A stretch of DNA of 41,132 bases from DATMNR01 sp963702765. Lineage in GTDB: Bacteria > Chloroflexota > Ktedonobacteria > Ktedonobacterales > Ktedonobacteraceae. The first letter of the stretch is position 1; each line of letters begins with the position of its first letter. The DNA is taken from positions 1 through 41,132 of the forward strand of contig CAVPEB010000003.1 of assembly GCA_963702765.1 (NCBI GenBank), read 5' to 3'. Both the position numbers and the translations under genes were made by a program. This document shows positions 17,014 to 25,278 of the stretch, piece after piece. The notes beneath the pieces were generated by a model. The model saw only the letters and a list, made by a program, of their open reading frames with translations. It searched no databases and was not told where the DNA came from.

Positions 17014-17745
17014 TCAATACTTATCGATATAGGTAATCTTCCAGCTTCCCCCTACTTTTTCTACAGTGACCAGCATAGGATATGAAGTTTTCGCCCTTGT
17101 AACATTCACTGTATAACTCCACTTGTTTAAATCAGGCCCTGAATTTGCATTCGTGTCAAATGTTGGTTGTTCGACAGAAAAAGAGAGCAGTAAACCGTTT
17201 TGTGCATCACTTGCCTGCGCCTGTTTAATATAGTCTTCCAATGTTAAACCACTAATCTGTAAGTTCTGATAAGCATGCTCATATCTTTGATTTTGAACAT
17301 CTTGAAAGTATGTATTCACAACATCAGTTGCTCCAGTTTCCTGATTGATAACGCTACCGACCAGTTGGTATGTACCCCAACCACATAAGCCACAGGTAAC
17401 AAGAAAACCCACACCAAAAATGGACGCGACAATCCAGACCCACTTATGAGATTTTTTAATCTGCGGCTGCATTTCGGGATAACGTGTTGGCCCGGAAGGC
17501 GCAACAGGCACATCCACCGTATTTAGTGGGGCCTGTGAACCAGACGTGGCTGCCTGATATGGCAACGCAACACGTGTTTCAGGAATGGGCATACTCTGAT
17601 AATAGGAAGGTGGTGGTGGATAAACCATCCCTGGCTGATCCGCAGGAAATTCATAAAGTGGCGATGCTGCCTGATCTTTTGAGTCTTCGACTTCCACGTT
17701 CTCACGCTCCATTTTTTCTTGTGGCTGCTGGCCAGAGGACTGCAT
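17014..17745 (-). CDS. Single-pass membrane protein with NTF2-like/DUF4878-like C-terminus
   Basis: The 243-residue protein has a charged, Pro- and Gln-rich cytoplasmic N-terminus of about 100 residues, one membrane segment (WVWIVASIFGVGFLVTCGLCGWG), and an outer domain of about 110 residues starting GATDVVNTYFQDVQNQRYEHAYQNL. That opening, and the closing VEKVGGSWKITYI, resemble NTF2-like domains found outside the membrane of many Gram-positive and Chloroflexota proteins. The ATG at 17745 with AGGAGT about ten bases upstream is preferred to a TTG at 17754. Function unknown. Confidence 0.7.
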   Translation of the reverse strand: MQSSGQQPQEKMERENVEVEDSKDQAASPLYEFPADQPGMVYPPPPSYYQSMPIPETRVALPYQAATSGSQAPLNTVDVPVAPSGPTRYPEMQPQIKKSHKWVWIVASIFGVGFLVTCGLCGWGTYQLVGSVINQETGATDVVNTYFQDVQNQRYEHAYQNLQISGLTLEDYIKQAQASDAQNGLLLSFSVEQPTFDTNANSGPDLNKWSYTVNVTRAKTSYPMLVTVEKVGGSWKITYIDKY

Positions 17746-18213
17746 TGGCGCCAAACTCCTACTATCATATGCTATGATTCTTGTTCTATCTCAATACCCA
17801 CTCATTTGCGATAGAGTATATCGGTTTATAGCTCCATTGACAAGTTCCGATGTAGGGAAACGGGTGTGGATGATGGGTGGTGGGGGCGCTTCTCCTTGCG
17901 ACTTGCCTGAGCGCGAAAGCGCTAGACGCGTGAGCGTCGTTGGCAAGGCGGGTAGGTGCCAGCGCTGTCCAGGCCTCTTTTCCCACAGCACCCAAATCGA
18001 AACAAGCTCCTCATATATTTTGAGAAATTGCCCAACTGTATTCGCCCACTACATCTTCTTTCACATAATATCTCACATAGTATACACTTTGGTACTACAT
18101 TTATATACAAAGTATTGTAGAGAAACATTTGCGCATGTTATACTTTCAACATTACAAAAATCACTCTGTAAGAGCAAATCATAGCTGATAATAATAATGG
18201 TTGAGGTAGTGTA
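17746..18213. other. Long intergenic region with GC-rich repeat and AT-rich promoter half
   Basis: The first part (17852-17890) repeats the GTAGGGA...GTGTGGATGAT pattern of 11053-11099. It is followed by a three-helix element at 17902-17947. From about 18000 the sequence turns AT-rich, with ACTTTG and CAAAGT as inverted half-sites near 18080-18115, and probably contains the methyltransferase promoter. No credible gene. Confidence 0.5.
17902..17947. ncRNA. Possible structured RNA or DNA element: three-way junction with two GNRA-capped hairpins
   Basis: CTTGCC (17902-17907) pairs with GGCAAG (17942-17947). Inside, AGCGC-GAAA-GCGCT (17910-17923) and GACGC-GTGA-GCGTC (17925-17938) form two 5-bp hairpins with loops of the GNRA type when read on the plus strand. 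The family is not recognised, and no hammerhead or other known core was found. Confidence 0.3.
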
Positions 18214-19131
18214 ATGGCAGTAAACGACCCACTTCACATCAACGAGGGTGGATTGCCACTAAATGCAATAGAATGGCTAGAAACACATCATCGCAGTAAA
18301 TCGCCCGAACGTGAACAAATGATTCGGGACATTTATTTCAAACATGGCAGCTACGTTGTTGACGCTGGTTGCGGTCCAGGGCTGTGGACGCCCCTATTAG
18401 CTCGTGCTATTGGCTACAAGGGACGAATACTTGGAGTCGATGTTTCCCCAGAGGCATTGGTAACCGCGTACAAGCGCATGCACGGAAAATGGTTTGAGCG
18501 CATGGTCAACTACAAGCGTGGCCTCATGGAACAATTGCCGGTTCCGTATGGTAGCGTAGACCTCATTTTTAGTGCTAATGTCAGTCAGTATCTCCCCGAA
18601 CCAGTATCGACATTCTCGGCCATGGGCCGTTACCTTGGCCCCGGTGGACGCCTGGTAATCAAGGATATCGACTTTGGCACGATGCGTTTCCATTCTATCG
18701 ATCCAGTGCTACAGGCGCGTGTCTTCCAGGCTCGTGAGCGTTGGGAACAATTGCGTGTAGATGCTGGGTACGCTTTTGAAGATAGTTGGGTGGGTTCGAA
18801 ACTCGCAAGCTACATGAGAACCGCTGGTTTTGTGGATGTTCAGGAGAAGAGTTATCGCATTGTACGGCAGTTTCCACTGGTTCAAGATTTTCGTTGCTAC
18901 TTGCAAGGCATCGCAGAATGGTTTGTATGTGAGGGGGCACCTTTGCTTAATGCAGAAGACCGCGAGCGCTGGCTGCAAAGTTTCGAAGATGGAGAACGAT
19001 GTGTTTTAGATAATCATACGTTCGCGAGCGAAGAAACCGAATACGTTGTTACAGGAGTTTGGAATAAGGCACAACCAACAGCGCGTTACTTTGATATGTG
19101 TTTCAACACGCTTGAAGAGCTTATTGTCTGA
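18214..19131 (+). CDS. Class I SAM-dependent methyltransferase
   Basis: The 305-residue protein has a Rossmann-like methyltransferase domain (about residues 40-160). Motif I is VVDAGCGPGLWTPLL, the acidic end of strand 2 is GVDVSPEAL, motif IV is VDLIFSANVSQYLPEP, and a later LGPGGRLVIKDIDFG follows the usual pattern. The C-terminal 140 residues are helical and probably give substrate specificity. The ATG at 18214 follows GAGGTAG. The substrate is not evident; the neighbouring gene is an unknown small helical protein whose 3' end is three bases away. Confidence 0.88.
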   Translation: MAVNDPLHINEGGLPLNAIEWLETHHRSKSPEREQMIRDIYFKHGSYVVDAGCGPGLWTPLLARAIGYKGRILGVDVSPEALVTAYKRMHGKWFERMVNYKRGLMEQLPVPYGSVDLIFSANVSQYLPEPVSTFSAMGRYLGPGGRLVIKDIDFGTMRFHSIDPVLQARVFQARERWEQLRVDAGYAFEDSWVGSKLASYMRTAGFVDVQEKSYRIVRQFPLVQDFRCYLQGIAEWFVCEGAPLLNAEDRERWLQSFEDGERCVLDNHTFASEETEYVVTGVWNKAQPTARYFDMCFNTLEELIV

Positions 19132-19134
19132 TAT

Positions 19135-19371
19135 TTAGTCTACACTTTCCAGAGCATCTACGATCAATGCCATAGCAGAGTCGCCTACAATAGTTTGCAA
19201 CTCGCTATGGAGTTGGCCCATAGTTTCCATGCGTGCGCTAATGAACTCGTGTTGTGCTGCCCCGTAAGCAAGTCCCGTCAAGCCACGCTGCGCGGCTTCA
19301 TACTCAGCAGTAATCCTGGATAGTAAACTCGCCACTTCACTTCCATGTCCTTCATAGCTCATCATACTCAT
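19135..19371 (-). CDS. Small helical protein of unknown function
   Basis: The 78-residue product begins MSMMSYEGHGSE and is predicted to be nearly all helix (VASLLSRITAEYEAAQRGLTG, then a second helix rich in Met, Glu and Gln). No signal peptide, membrane segment or known motif. The frame opens at 19437, but GAGGGAG just ahead of ATGs at 19371 and 19365 supports the shorter form. It converges on the methyltransferase gene with three bases between the stops. I have the impression that similar proteins recur in Ktedonobacteria, but cannot confirm that here. Confidence 0.6.
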   Translation of the reverse strand: MSMMSYEGHGSEVASLLSRITAEYEAAQRGLTGLAYGAAQHEFISARMETMGQLHSELQTIVGDSAMALIVDALESVD

Positions 19372-19950
19372 ACTCTCCCTCGTAACTGCTTTCAAATCTA
19401 CCAACAGTTGATACATAGCATTCGCAACGAAAATCATATATACTCAGCTGATGTCAAACAATGTCACAACATATATACACAAGCTTTTCAACATATATGC
19501 CTATAGTATGCATGATACTATACTTTCTTGTCTAGTCCTTTCATGCCCTTTTTTCAGTTTGAGCGGCTATTTTACAGAAATTACACATAATGTTGCTTAT
19601 GCACGTCGAATAAATCACAAAATCTCAACAATTTCCCTGTTTTCATTACAGAAATTAGAGATTTGATGTCTGGGAAGAGAAAAAATGTAAGCAGGTAGGT
19701 AGTACTTTCAGGATACGTTCTCTTTGTCATCCTTCATTTCACTCAGTATAACCAATACACAATTCATTAACTTCTGTAGGGTGGGTGTGGTGAGGCATAG
19801 CTGGATTGAGTGTGGCGAGAGACCCTTGAGGTCACTCTCGGCCCTGAAATTTCGTACATATGTATAATATGTGCCACAACATGGTAAAATAACTCGGTGA
19901 TGAATGCGAAGCTCACTGGACACCCTTTGAACGGGAGTTTGTCTTCAAAA
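19372..19950. other. AT-rich noncoding region with inverted repeat
   Basis: No supported gene in about 580 bp. TATAGTAT (19502-19509) and ATACTATA (19515-19522) form an 8-bp inverted repeat around GCATG. AACATATAT occurs twice nearby (about 19468 and 19490). The region may hold the promoter of the small helical protein and debris upstream of the DinB remnant. Confidence 0.4.
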
Positions 19951-20094
19951 GGTACCCGGTGATTGCGCTCTGGCACGTTAGTGGAGCATCTGTCACGTCT
20001 CATTGAGCATGACCTGCACCATGGCAGCGAGGTATCTCTCATGCTTGGTATGCATGGATTGGTCGCTCCCGAACTCTCATCGCGTTTCAAATAA
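19951..20094 (+). pseudogene. Remnant of a second DinB-family gene (C-terminal end)
   Basis: Translation gives LIEHDLHHGSEVSLMLGMHG and then LVAPELSSRFK before a TAA at 20092, closely matching the C-terminus of the intact DinB gene just downstream (EHDLHHGGEIAYSLGMHGLT). Upstream of it, nucleotide similarity to the WVIWHV segment continues out of frame (GCTCTGGCACGTTAGTGGAG). No N-terminal part is seen. It is a truncated, frameshifted copy, probably from tandem duplication. Confidence 0.75.
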
Positions 20095-20130
20095 TCGACG
20101 TTACTTAGTGTAGCCACGAGGAGTGAAAAC

Positions 20131-20619
20131 ATGAGCGAAACAAGCGAAACCCTGGCGTTCTTTACCCAGGGCTGGCAAAACTACCAGAACCAGCTGAGCG
20201 TAGCACTCGCCCGGCTCTCCCCGGAGCAGCTTGCGCTCCGTGCAGCGCCGGACCTGCGTTCCATCGATGAACTGGCACGTCACGTGATCGCCGTGCGAGT
20301 GGGGTGGTTTCATTATAATCTGGAAGAAGGCGATGAGGACTTCTACGCTTTTCATGAGTGGGGTGGACCTGGTAGTCTACCACGCTCTGCGGATGAGCTG
20401 GTGAGTGGATTGGAAAAAACCTGGCAGGTCATTCAGGAAGTGCTGGAACGTTACACACTCGCGGATTTGCAGGCTACCGTCGAGGATGAGTGGGAAGGCC
20501 AGACGTACACCTACACCCGCGGATGGGTCATCTGGCACGTCATGGAACACGACCTCCATCATGGGGGCGAGATCGCCTACTCCCTGGGTATGCACGGCCT
20601 CACCGCCCCAGACATTTAG
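20131..20619 (+). CDS. DinB-family protein
   Basis: DinB/YfiT-like proteins are four-helix bundles that bind a metal through three His residues and act as thiol-dependent hydrolases or transferases in some cases. The 162-residue protein has a first His in DELARHVIAV and a terminal HVMEHDLHHGGEIAYSLGMHG carrying the conserved HxxxHxG-type helix. GAGGAG lies about eight bases ahead of the ATG. A remnant copy lies directly upstream, so the gene appears to have been duplicated in tandem. Confidence 0.88.
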   Translation: MSETSETLAFFTQGWQNYQNQLSVALARLSPEQLALRAAPDLRSIDELARHVIAVRVGWFHYNLEEGDEDFYAFHEWGGPGSLPRSADELVSGLEKTWQVIQEVLERYTLADLQATVEDEWEGQTYTYTRGWVIWHVMEHDLHHGGEIAYSLGMHGLTAPDI

Positions 20620-20731
20620 GGCGTGTGCAGGCCAAATGCGGGAAAAGGCGTCTCCCGCCCTGATGAATTTTACCGATCAAATGCCGGAATCATGGCCATA
20701 ATGGCGGGGGCGGATGTGCATTCCCCATTTT

Positions 20732-20782
20732 GTCACCCTGAGCGTTGTCCAATTTGTCATCCTGAGCGCAGCGAAGGATCTC
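20732..20782. repeat. Dispersed repeat A, copy 2, with partial tandem half
   Basis: A full core lies at 20756-20782 (GTCATCCTGAGCGCAGCG, then AAGGATCTC). A half copy, GTCACCCTGAGCG, sits just before it at 20732-20744. It lies between the convergent dinB and fadN stops. Confidence 0.85.
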
Positions 20783-20821
20783 GCTTGCCGGGCCGAAACT
20801 CCTTCGCAACGCTCAAAGTTC

Positions 20822-23225
20822 TTAATTCCGCAAAGGTTTCCCCGTCATCAAAATGGCCTGCATGCGATCCTGCGACTTCTCCGTTCCAGCCAGACTAAGG
20901 AACGCTTCACGTTCGAGATCAAGCACGTACTGTTCAGTGACAGGTGTAACAGGAGAACATTCACCACCAGTTACTACGCGCGCAAGGTGGCTGCCAACGA
21001 CCACATCATGCTGGCTGATCTTCCCTGTAAGCAACAGGTTTTCTAACTGCTGTTCCAACACCATGCGAGCGCCAGGCCCTGGCAAAAGCAGCATGGGAGG
21101 TTGTGCAGGCTGCCATCTGCCAGCCTCGCGCGCATCAGCCATGTGTAGTGCATCACCTTTAGCATCGCGCAATAGCAGATCGCGATTGACGGTAACAGCA
21201 TCACTCTTGCGTAAGAAACGCAGACTCCTGCGCCTCTGCTGCGCTGGTAGAGACAGTAGCGAATGCAATCGTCTCAAAAGCATGCCGTGAAGGTGTAAAT
21301 GGCCCGCCTGTCTTACGCGCTATCTGATCCTCTAAAGTTGCCCCCAGGCGCACAAGGAGTTCTTTACATCCACCACCGGCAGGAATCAATCCAACACCTA
21401 CTTCAACGAGGCCAATATATGACTCCGCGTGAGCGCGAACATGACTGGCATGCATAATAATTTCACAGCCCCCACCCAGAGCGCGTCCCGATGGAGCCGC
21501 TACAATCGGAATCGGACAATACTTGAGTAGCTGGTGAGCCTGCTGAAGTCCATTGATCGCCGCCTCTATATCCTTCCACTGACCAGCCTTCGCTCCCATC
21601 AAAACCAGCATAAGATTCGCTCCGGCCGAGAAATCCGCCGCATCATTGTTCAAAACTACGGCGCGGAATTGATTCTGGCCCTCCTCAGCGACATAGCGTA
21701 GCATTTCAATGATGCCTTCGTCGATAGCGTTCATCTTGGTATGGAATTCAAGACAGGCCACACCATCACCAATGTCAATCAAAGATGCAGCTTCGTTGTC
21801 TCGTATTACCTTATTGGAAGACTTAGCTGCTGCCAGCGAGATTGCGCCTTTTGGCACAGGTACGGGTTTGTATGTATCGGTGTTGAAATCATAATACTGA
21901 CGATTTCCCGTAGTTCCAATATAGAACGTACCTTGCCCTTTGCTCTTCACACGCTGCACCAACTCAGGCAGTTCCTGTGAACCAGTGCCATCTTCCAGCA
22001 TTTTTTGCAAAATGTCGGGATGCTGCAACAATACATCCCATGTCTCGAAGCTGCCCATCTCGAAATTGAAACCCCAGCGGATAGCCTCGTCAATCGCCAC
22101 AATACTTTCGGCAATCTCTTGAGCGTGATTGGCAGCATAGATGAGAGAATCGGCAGTCGTCTCGCGTGCCAGTTTCCCGGCGCGATCATCAGCAGCCAGG
22201 ATAGTCAACATGCGTTGCGCAGGGTCATCGATGTTACGAGCAGCGCCAAGTGATGGATAACGCACCTTCTGTTGCGGCTCGTACTCGAGTGTTTTCAGAT
22301 TCAGTTCCAGAATTGTCGATTCGCCCGATGAACTTTTGATACGCTTATAAAATCCCTGCCCGCTCTTCTCTCCCAGCCAGCCACGGCGAATGATCTCGCG
22401 CACGACCTCCGGTAGACGGAAAGTTTCCCGCTGCTCGTCATTGGGCACATTTTCGTAAAGATTATCAGCTACATGAACGAGCGTATCGAGTCCTGAGAGG
22501 TCGCCGGTACGAAATACAGCCGACCTGGGACGTCCCATACTCGGACCAAGAATGGTATCCACCTCGCCAATCGTATACCCTTCGTTCAGGGTGCGGTAAA
22601 CTGTTGACAATGACCCATAGACACCTATGCGATTGGCGATAAAATTCGGCGTGTCCTTACACAGCACTACGCCTTTCCCAAGCACCTCTGTGCCAAACTC
22701 TTGCATGAATTGCAGCAATGCAGGTTCTGTGTCAACATCAGGGACAATTTCCAGCAGGCGCATATAACGCACAGGGTTGAAGAAGTGGGTGATGAGAAAG
22801 TTGCGACGAAATGCTTCGCTACGCCCTTCTGTCAGCATAAAAGCTGGGAGGCCAGATGTGTTAGAGGTAACAATTGTGCCGGGTCTCAACACCTCTTCCA
22901 TTTTTGCATATAGCGAACGCTTAATGTCCAACCGCTCAACGACTGCTTCGACAATCCAATCTACATCGGCTAGCTTACCCAGGTCGTCTTCGATGTTACC
23001 TGCTGTGACAAGTTTAGCTGCCTTTTTGCTATAAAAAGCGGCAGGACGAGCATTAATGGCCCTCTCCAGCCCCATTCGCGCTACTTTATTGCGATCCCGG
23101 CCAGCGTCAGCAGGCACAATATCCAACAACAGGCTTGGAATACCAACATTGGCTAGATGAGCAGCAATCGCAGCACCCATTACGCCTGCACCCAGAACCG
23201 CTGCCTTCTTAATCTCGTACACCAT
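20822..23225 (-). pseudogene. fadN: 3-hydroxyacyl-CoA dehydrogenase/enoyl-CoA hydratase FadN, with a one-base frameshift
   Basis: This bifunctional enzyme hydrates trans-2-enoyl-CoA and oxidises the 3-hydroxyacyl-CoA. The N-terminal NAD domain has VLGAGVMGAAIAAHLA, then ITHFFNPVRYMRLLEIVP, and the hydratase half has EFHTKMNAID and GGGCEIIMHAS. The main frame stops at 21201 after STSAAEAQESAFLTQE. The expected C-terminus (LRFLRKSDAVTVNRDLLL to LDLEREAFLSLAGTEKS and MTGKPLRN) continues in another frame to 20822. Removing the base at 21224 restores AQELRFLRKSD and gives 800 residues, close to Bacillus FadN. The ATG at 23225 is two bases after the fadA stop, so they are co-transcribed. It may be a real mutation or a sequence error. 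Confidence 0.9.
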
Positions 23226-23227
23226 TG

Positions 23228-24424
23228 TTACGACACCCTTTCGATAATCGTTGCAAGTCCTTGACCACCACCAATGCAAAGTGTGGCAATTCCAAACGTC
23301 TTATTATGAGTTTGCAAATCGTTGATGAGCGTGGCAATGATACGCGCGCCACTGCATCCTAAAGGGTGTCCAAGAGCAATCGCTCCTCCATGCGGATTAA
23401 GTTTTTCTTCATCGATTCCCATCGCCTTCACTACCGATAGTGTCTGCGCGGCAAATGCCTCGTTGATCTCGATGATATCAATATCGCTTAGTTGCATACC
23501 CGCACGTTGAAGGGCTTTTTTCATGGCGGGCACGGGACCAATCCCCATGATATCCGGGCGTACGCCTGCAACTGCCATTGCATGTACCTTCGCTAAAGGT
23601 GTAATACCCAGGTCACGCGCCTTCTCAGCAGACATCAGCACAGCAGCAGCAGCACCATCATTCAAGGGACTCGAATTGCCAGCAGTGACTGTTCCACCTT
23701 TAATGAAGGCTGGTTCAAGACTGGCTAACTTCTCCAACGAGGTATCACGACGAGGGCCCTCATCAATTTCCATCAGCCCGCCATCAGGAAGAGGAACAGG
23801 GACTATCTCACGTTTAAACACGCCATTAGCCGTAGCGGCCAATGCTCTCTGGTGGCTGCGCAGCGCGAAAGCATCCTGGGCTTCTCGGCTGATGTTATAT
23901 TCGCGAGCAAGATTTTCCGCGGTTATACCCATAGGAATATAGCTAGAGTAGCCATACTCCAACTCGGATGGAGGATACGGTGAACTAACTTTCTCACCTT
24001 CACGAGGCTGCATGAGACGGGGATTGAAGCTGGGATTAAAACCACCCATCGGCACTCTCGACATACTCTCGATACCACCAGCTACATAGACATCGCCCAT
24101 ACCCAGCATGATATTCTGTGCAGCCATATTTACGGCCTGCAAGCTGGAGGCGCAGAAGCGATTGACGGTCACGCCACCCGCAGTTTCTGGCAATCCCGCG
24201 AGTGCTCCAACGAGGCGCGCCAGGTTCATTCCCTGCTCGCCTTCAGGGAAAGCGCAGCCCAGAATGACATCTTCGATAAGTGAACGATCAAGTTTTGGCA
24301 CGCGCTCAACGGCAGCCTTGACAGCAATAGCGGCAAGATCATCGGCACGCACATTTCTGAGTACGCCCTTATTGGCTCGCCCGATAGGTGTGCGCACCGC
24401 ACTAACAATAACAGCTTCTGGCAT
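23228..24424 (-). CDS. fadA: Acetyl-CoA acyltransferase (thiolase) FadA
   Basis: Thiolase cleaves 3-ketoacyl-CoA with CoA to give acetyl-CoA and a shortened acyl-CoA, the last step of beta-oxidation. The 398-residue protein has the acyl-accepting Cys91 in VNRFCASSLQAVN, INEAFAAQ, the His-containing GGAIALGHPLGCSGAR and the C-terminal proton-donor Cys in LCIGGGQG. All are intact. AAGGAG lies about ten bases ahead of the ATG. It precedes fadN by two bases, in the same order as fadA-fadN contacts in the Bacillus fadNAE operon, though the direction of the operon is permuted. Confidence 0.96.
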   Translation of the reverse strand: MPEAVIVSAVRTPIGRANKGVLRNVRADDLAAIAVKAAVERVPKLDRSLIEDVILGCAFPEGEQGMNLARLVGALAGLPETAGGVTVNRFCASSLQAVNMAAQNIMLGMGDVYVAGGIESMSRVPMGGFNPSFNPRLMQPREGEKVSSPYPPSELEYGYSSYIPMGITAENLAREYNISREAQDAFALRSHQRALAATANGVFKREIVPVPLPDGGLMEIDEGPRRDTSLEKLASLEPAFIKGGTVTAGNSSPLNDGAAAAVLMSAEKARDLGITPLAKVHAMAVAGVRPDIMGIGPVPAMKKALQRAGMQLSDIDIIEINEAFAAQTLSVVKAMGIDEEKLNPHGGAIALGHPLGCSGARIIATLINDLQTHNKTFGIATLCIGGGQGLATIIERVS

Positions 24425-24657
24425 TTATTTCTTTCTCCTTACAGCAGCAAAATGCTATGGTAATACTTCTAATATCTGTATGAGCTGATAATATACATAG
24501 ACATCCCCTCATGACCTTTCGTAGGTGCCGATTTATCGCGCACACCGCCGATGTATCGGCCATTGGTGGGGATTCCCAATTGCGCCTTCACCATTCATCA
24601 TCCCAAATTCCACACTCCACAACGTGTCCTCCCCCTCCACTTGTCATCCTCCCCCTT

Positions 24658-24684
24658 GTCATCCTGAGCGCAGCGAAGGATCTC
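24658..24684. repeat. Dispersed repeat A, copy 3
   Basis: The core GTCATCCTGAGCGCAGCG, then AAGGATCTC, is identical to the core at 20756. A partial GTCATCCT lies 15 bases before it. The copy overlaps the end of the SRPBCC reading frame and supplies its final codons (RDPSLRSG) and stop. Confidence 0.88.
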
Positions 24685-25141
24685 TCTCGCCATGTAACAC
24701 CTCCGCAGCATGCTTCAACCTTGCCAACGAATCTTCTACTCCCCTATGAAGCATGCCAGCCCCAAAGTGCTCAAGCAGCCAGCCCATCCATCCAGGAGGG
24801 AGAGTAAAGTCTCACCCAAATTGTACACGACAGGACACCTCATCTACAGGCGTACAGGTAAAAGTAGCGTGATCAATGATCCCAAAAGGAAGAGTCACAT
24901 CGAGCTGTATCTGATGTCTGGCAGGCTGAATACTCTTAACAACAAAGGTAACATCCCACTGTTTACCAAACTCCTTCGTTGTTGCATAGTTTATTTGACC
25001 CGGAGTTGCTGGCCCTTCCGGCACACTTCGAACAAGGTGAGCATCCCACCATCTATCATAATTCGATGGTTCTGCTAGCAATTCCCAGACGACTTCAACT
25101 GGAGCAGCCACATTTGCTACCGGACAAACGCTTACCACCAT
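24659..25141 (-). pseudogene. SRPBCC-fold protein with an in-frame TGA at codon 110
   Basis: SRPBCC (START/Bet v1-like) proteins form a hydrophobic pocket and often bind or process lipids. The frame begins MVVSVCPVANVAAPVEVVWE, has the typical WELLAEPSNYDRWWDA and CRVQFG, and meets TGA at 24812-24814. Beyond it, the same frame continues DFTLPPGWMGWLLEHFGAGM, HRGVEDSLARLKHAAEVL, which is the expected C-terminal helix of the fold. So a single TGA interrupts an otherwise intact gene of about 160 codons, perhaps a TGG-to-TGA change. AGAGGT lies seven bases ahead of the ATG. The gene sits between fadE and fadA and may serve lipid or acyl-CoA handling. Confidence 0.75.
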
Positions 25142-25171
25142 GATGTCTACCTCTAAACGCAGGCTTCACGT

Positions 25172-25263
25172 AACGGATACGGGTGGGGATAAACCCCACC
25201 CCTACCGAACACACCAGGACATCACATCCGTAGGGGTGAGGTTTATCCTCACCCGCGTACCCC
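25172..25263. repeat. Inverted pair of GTAGGGG hairpin repeats
   Basis: GGGTGGGG (25181-25188) pairs with CCCCACCC (25194-25201) across ATAAA. GGGTGAGG (25234-25241) pairs with CCTCACCC (25247-25254) across TTTAT. Read on opposite strands, the two share GTAGGGGTG, the TTTAT loop and the flanking CCCG, and differ in the stem by a paired G-C to A-T change. They lie between fadE and the SRPBCC gene, where they may stabilise or end the transcript. Confidence 0.85.
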
Positions 25264-25278
25264 TTCCTTATAGCTTCA

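Noticed and set aside
17902..17947. Hammerhead-type ribozyme
   Set aside because: The core CUGAUGA is missing; only generic hairpins with GNRA loops are seen.
19451..19666. A 71-codon plus-strand frame in the AT-rich gap
   Set aside because: Low complexity, no ribosome site and no motif; treated as noncoding.
24658..24684. Repeat copy as a CRISPR unit
   Set aside because: Copies are dispersed over 23 kb with no regular spacers.
25172..25263. Riboswitch for the fad genes
   Set aside because: The elements match a dispersed repeat family and lie between genes inside the operon, not in a leader with an expression platform.
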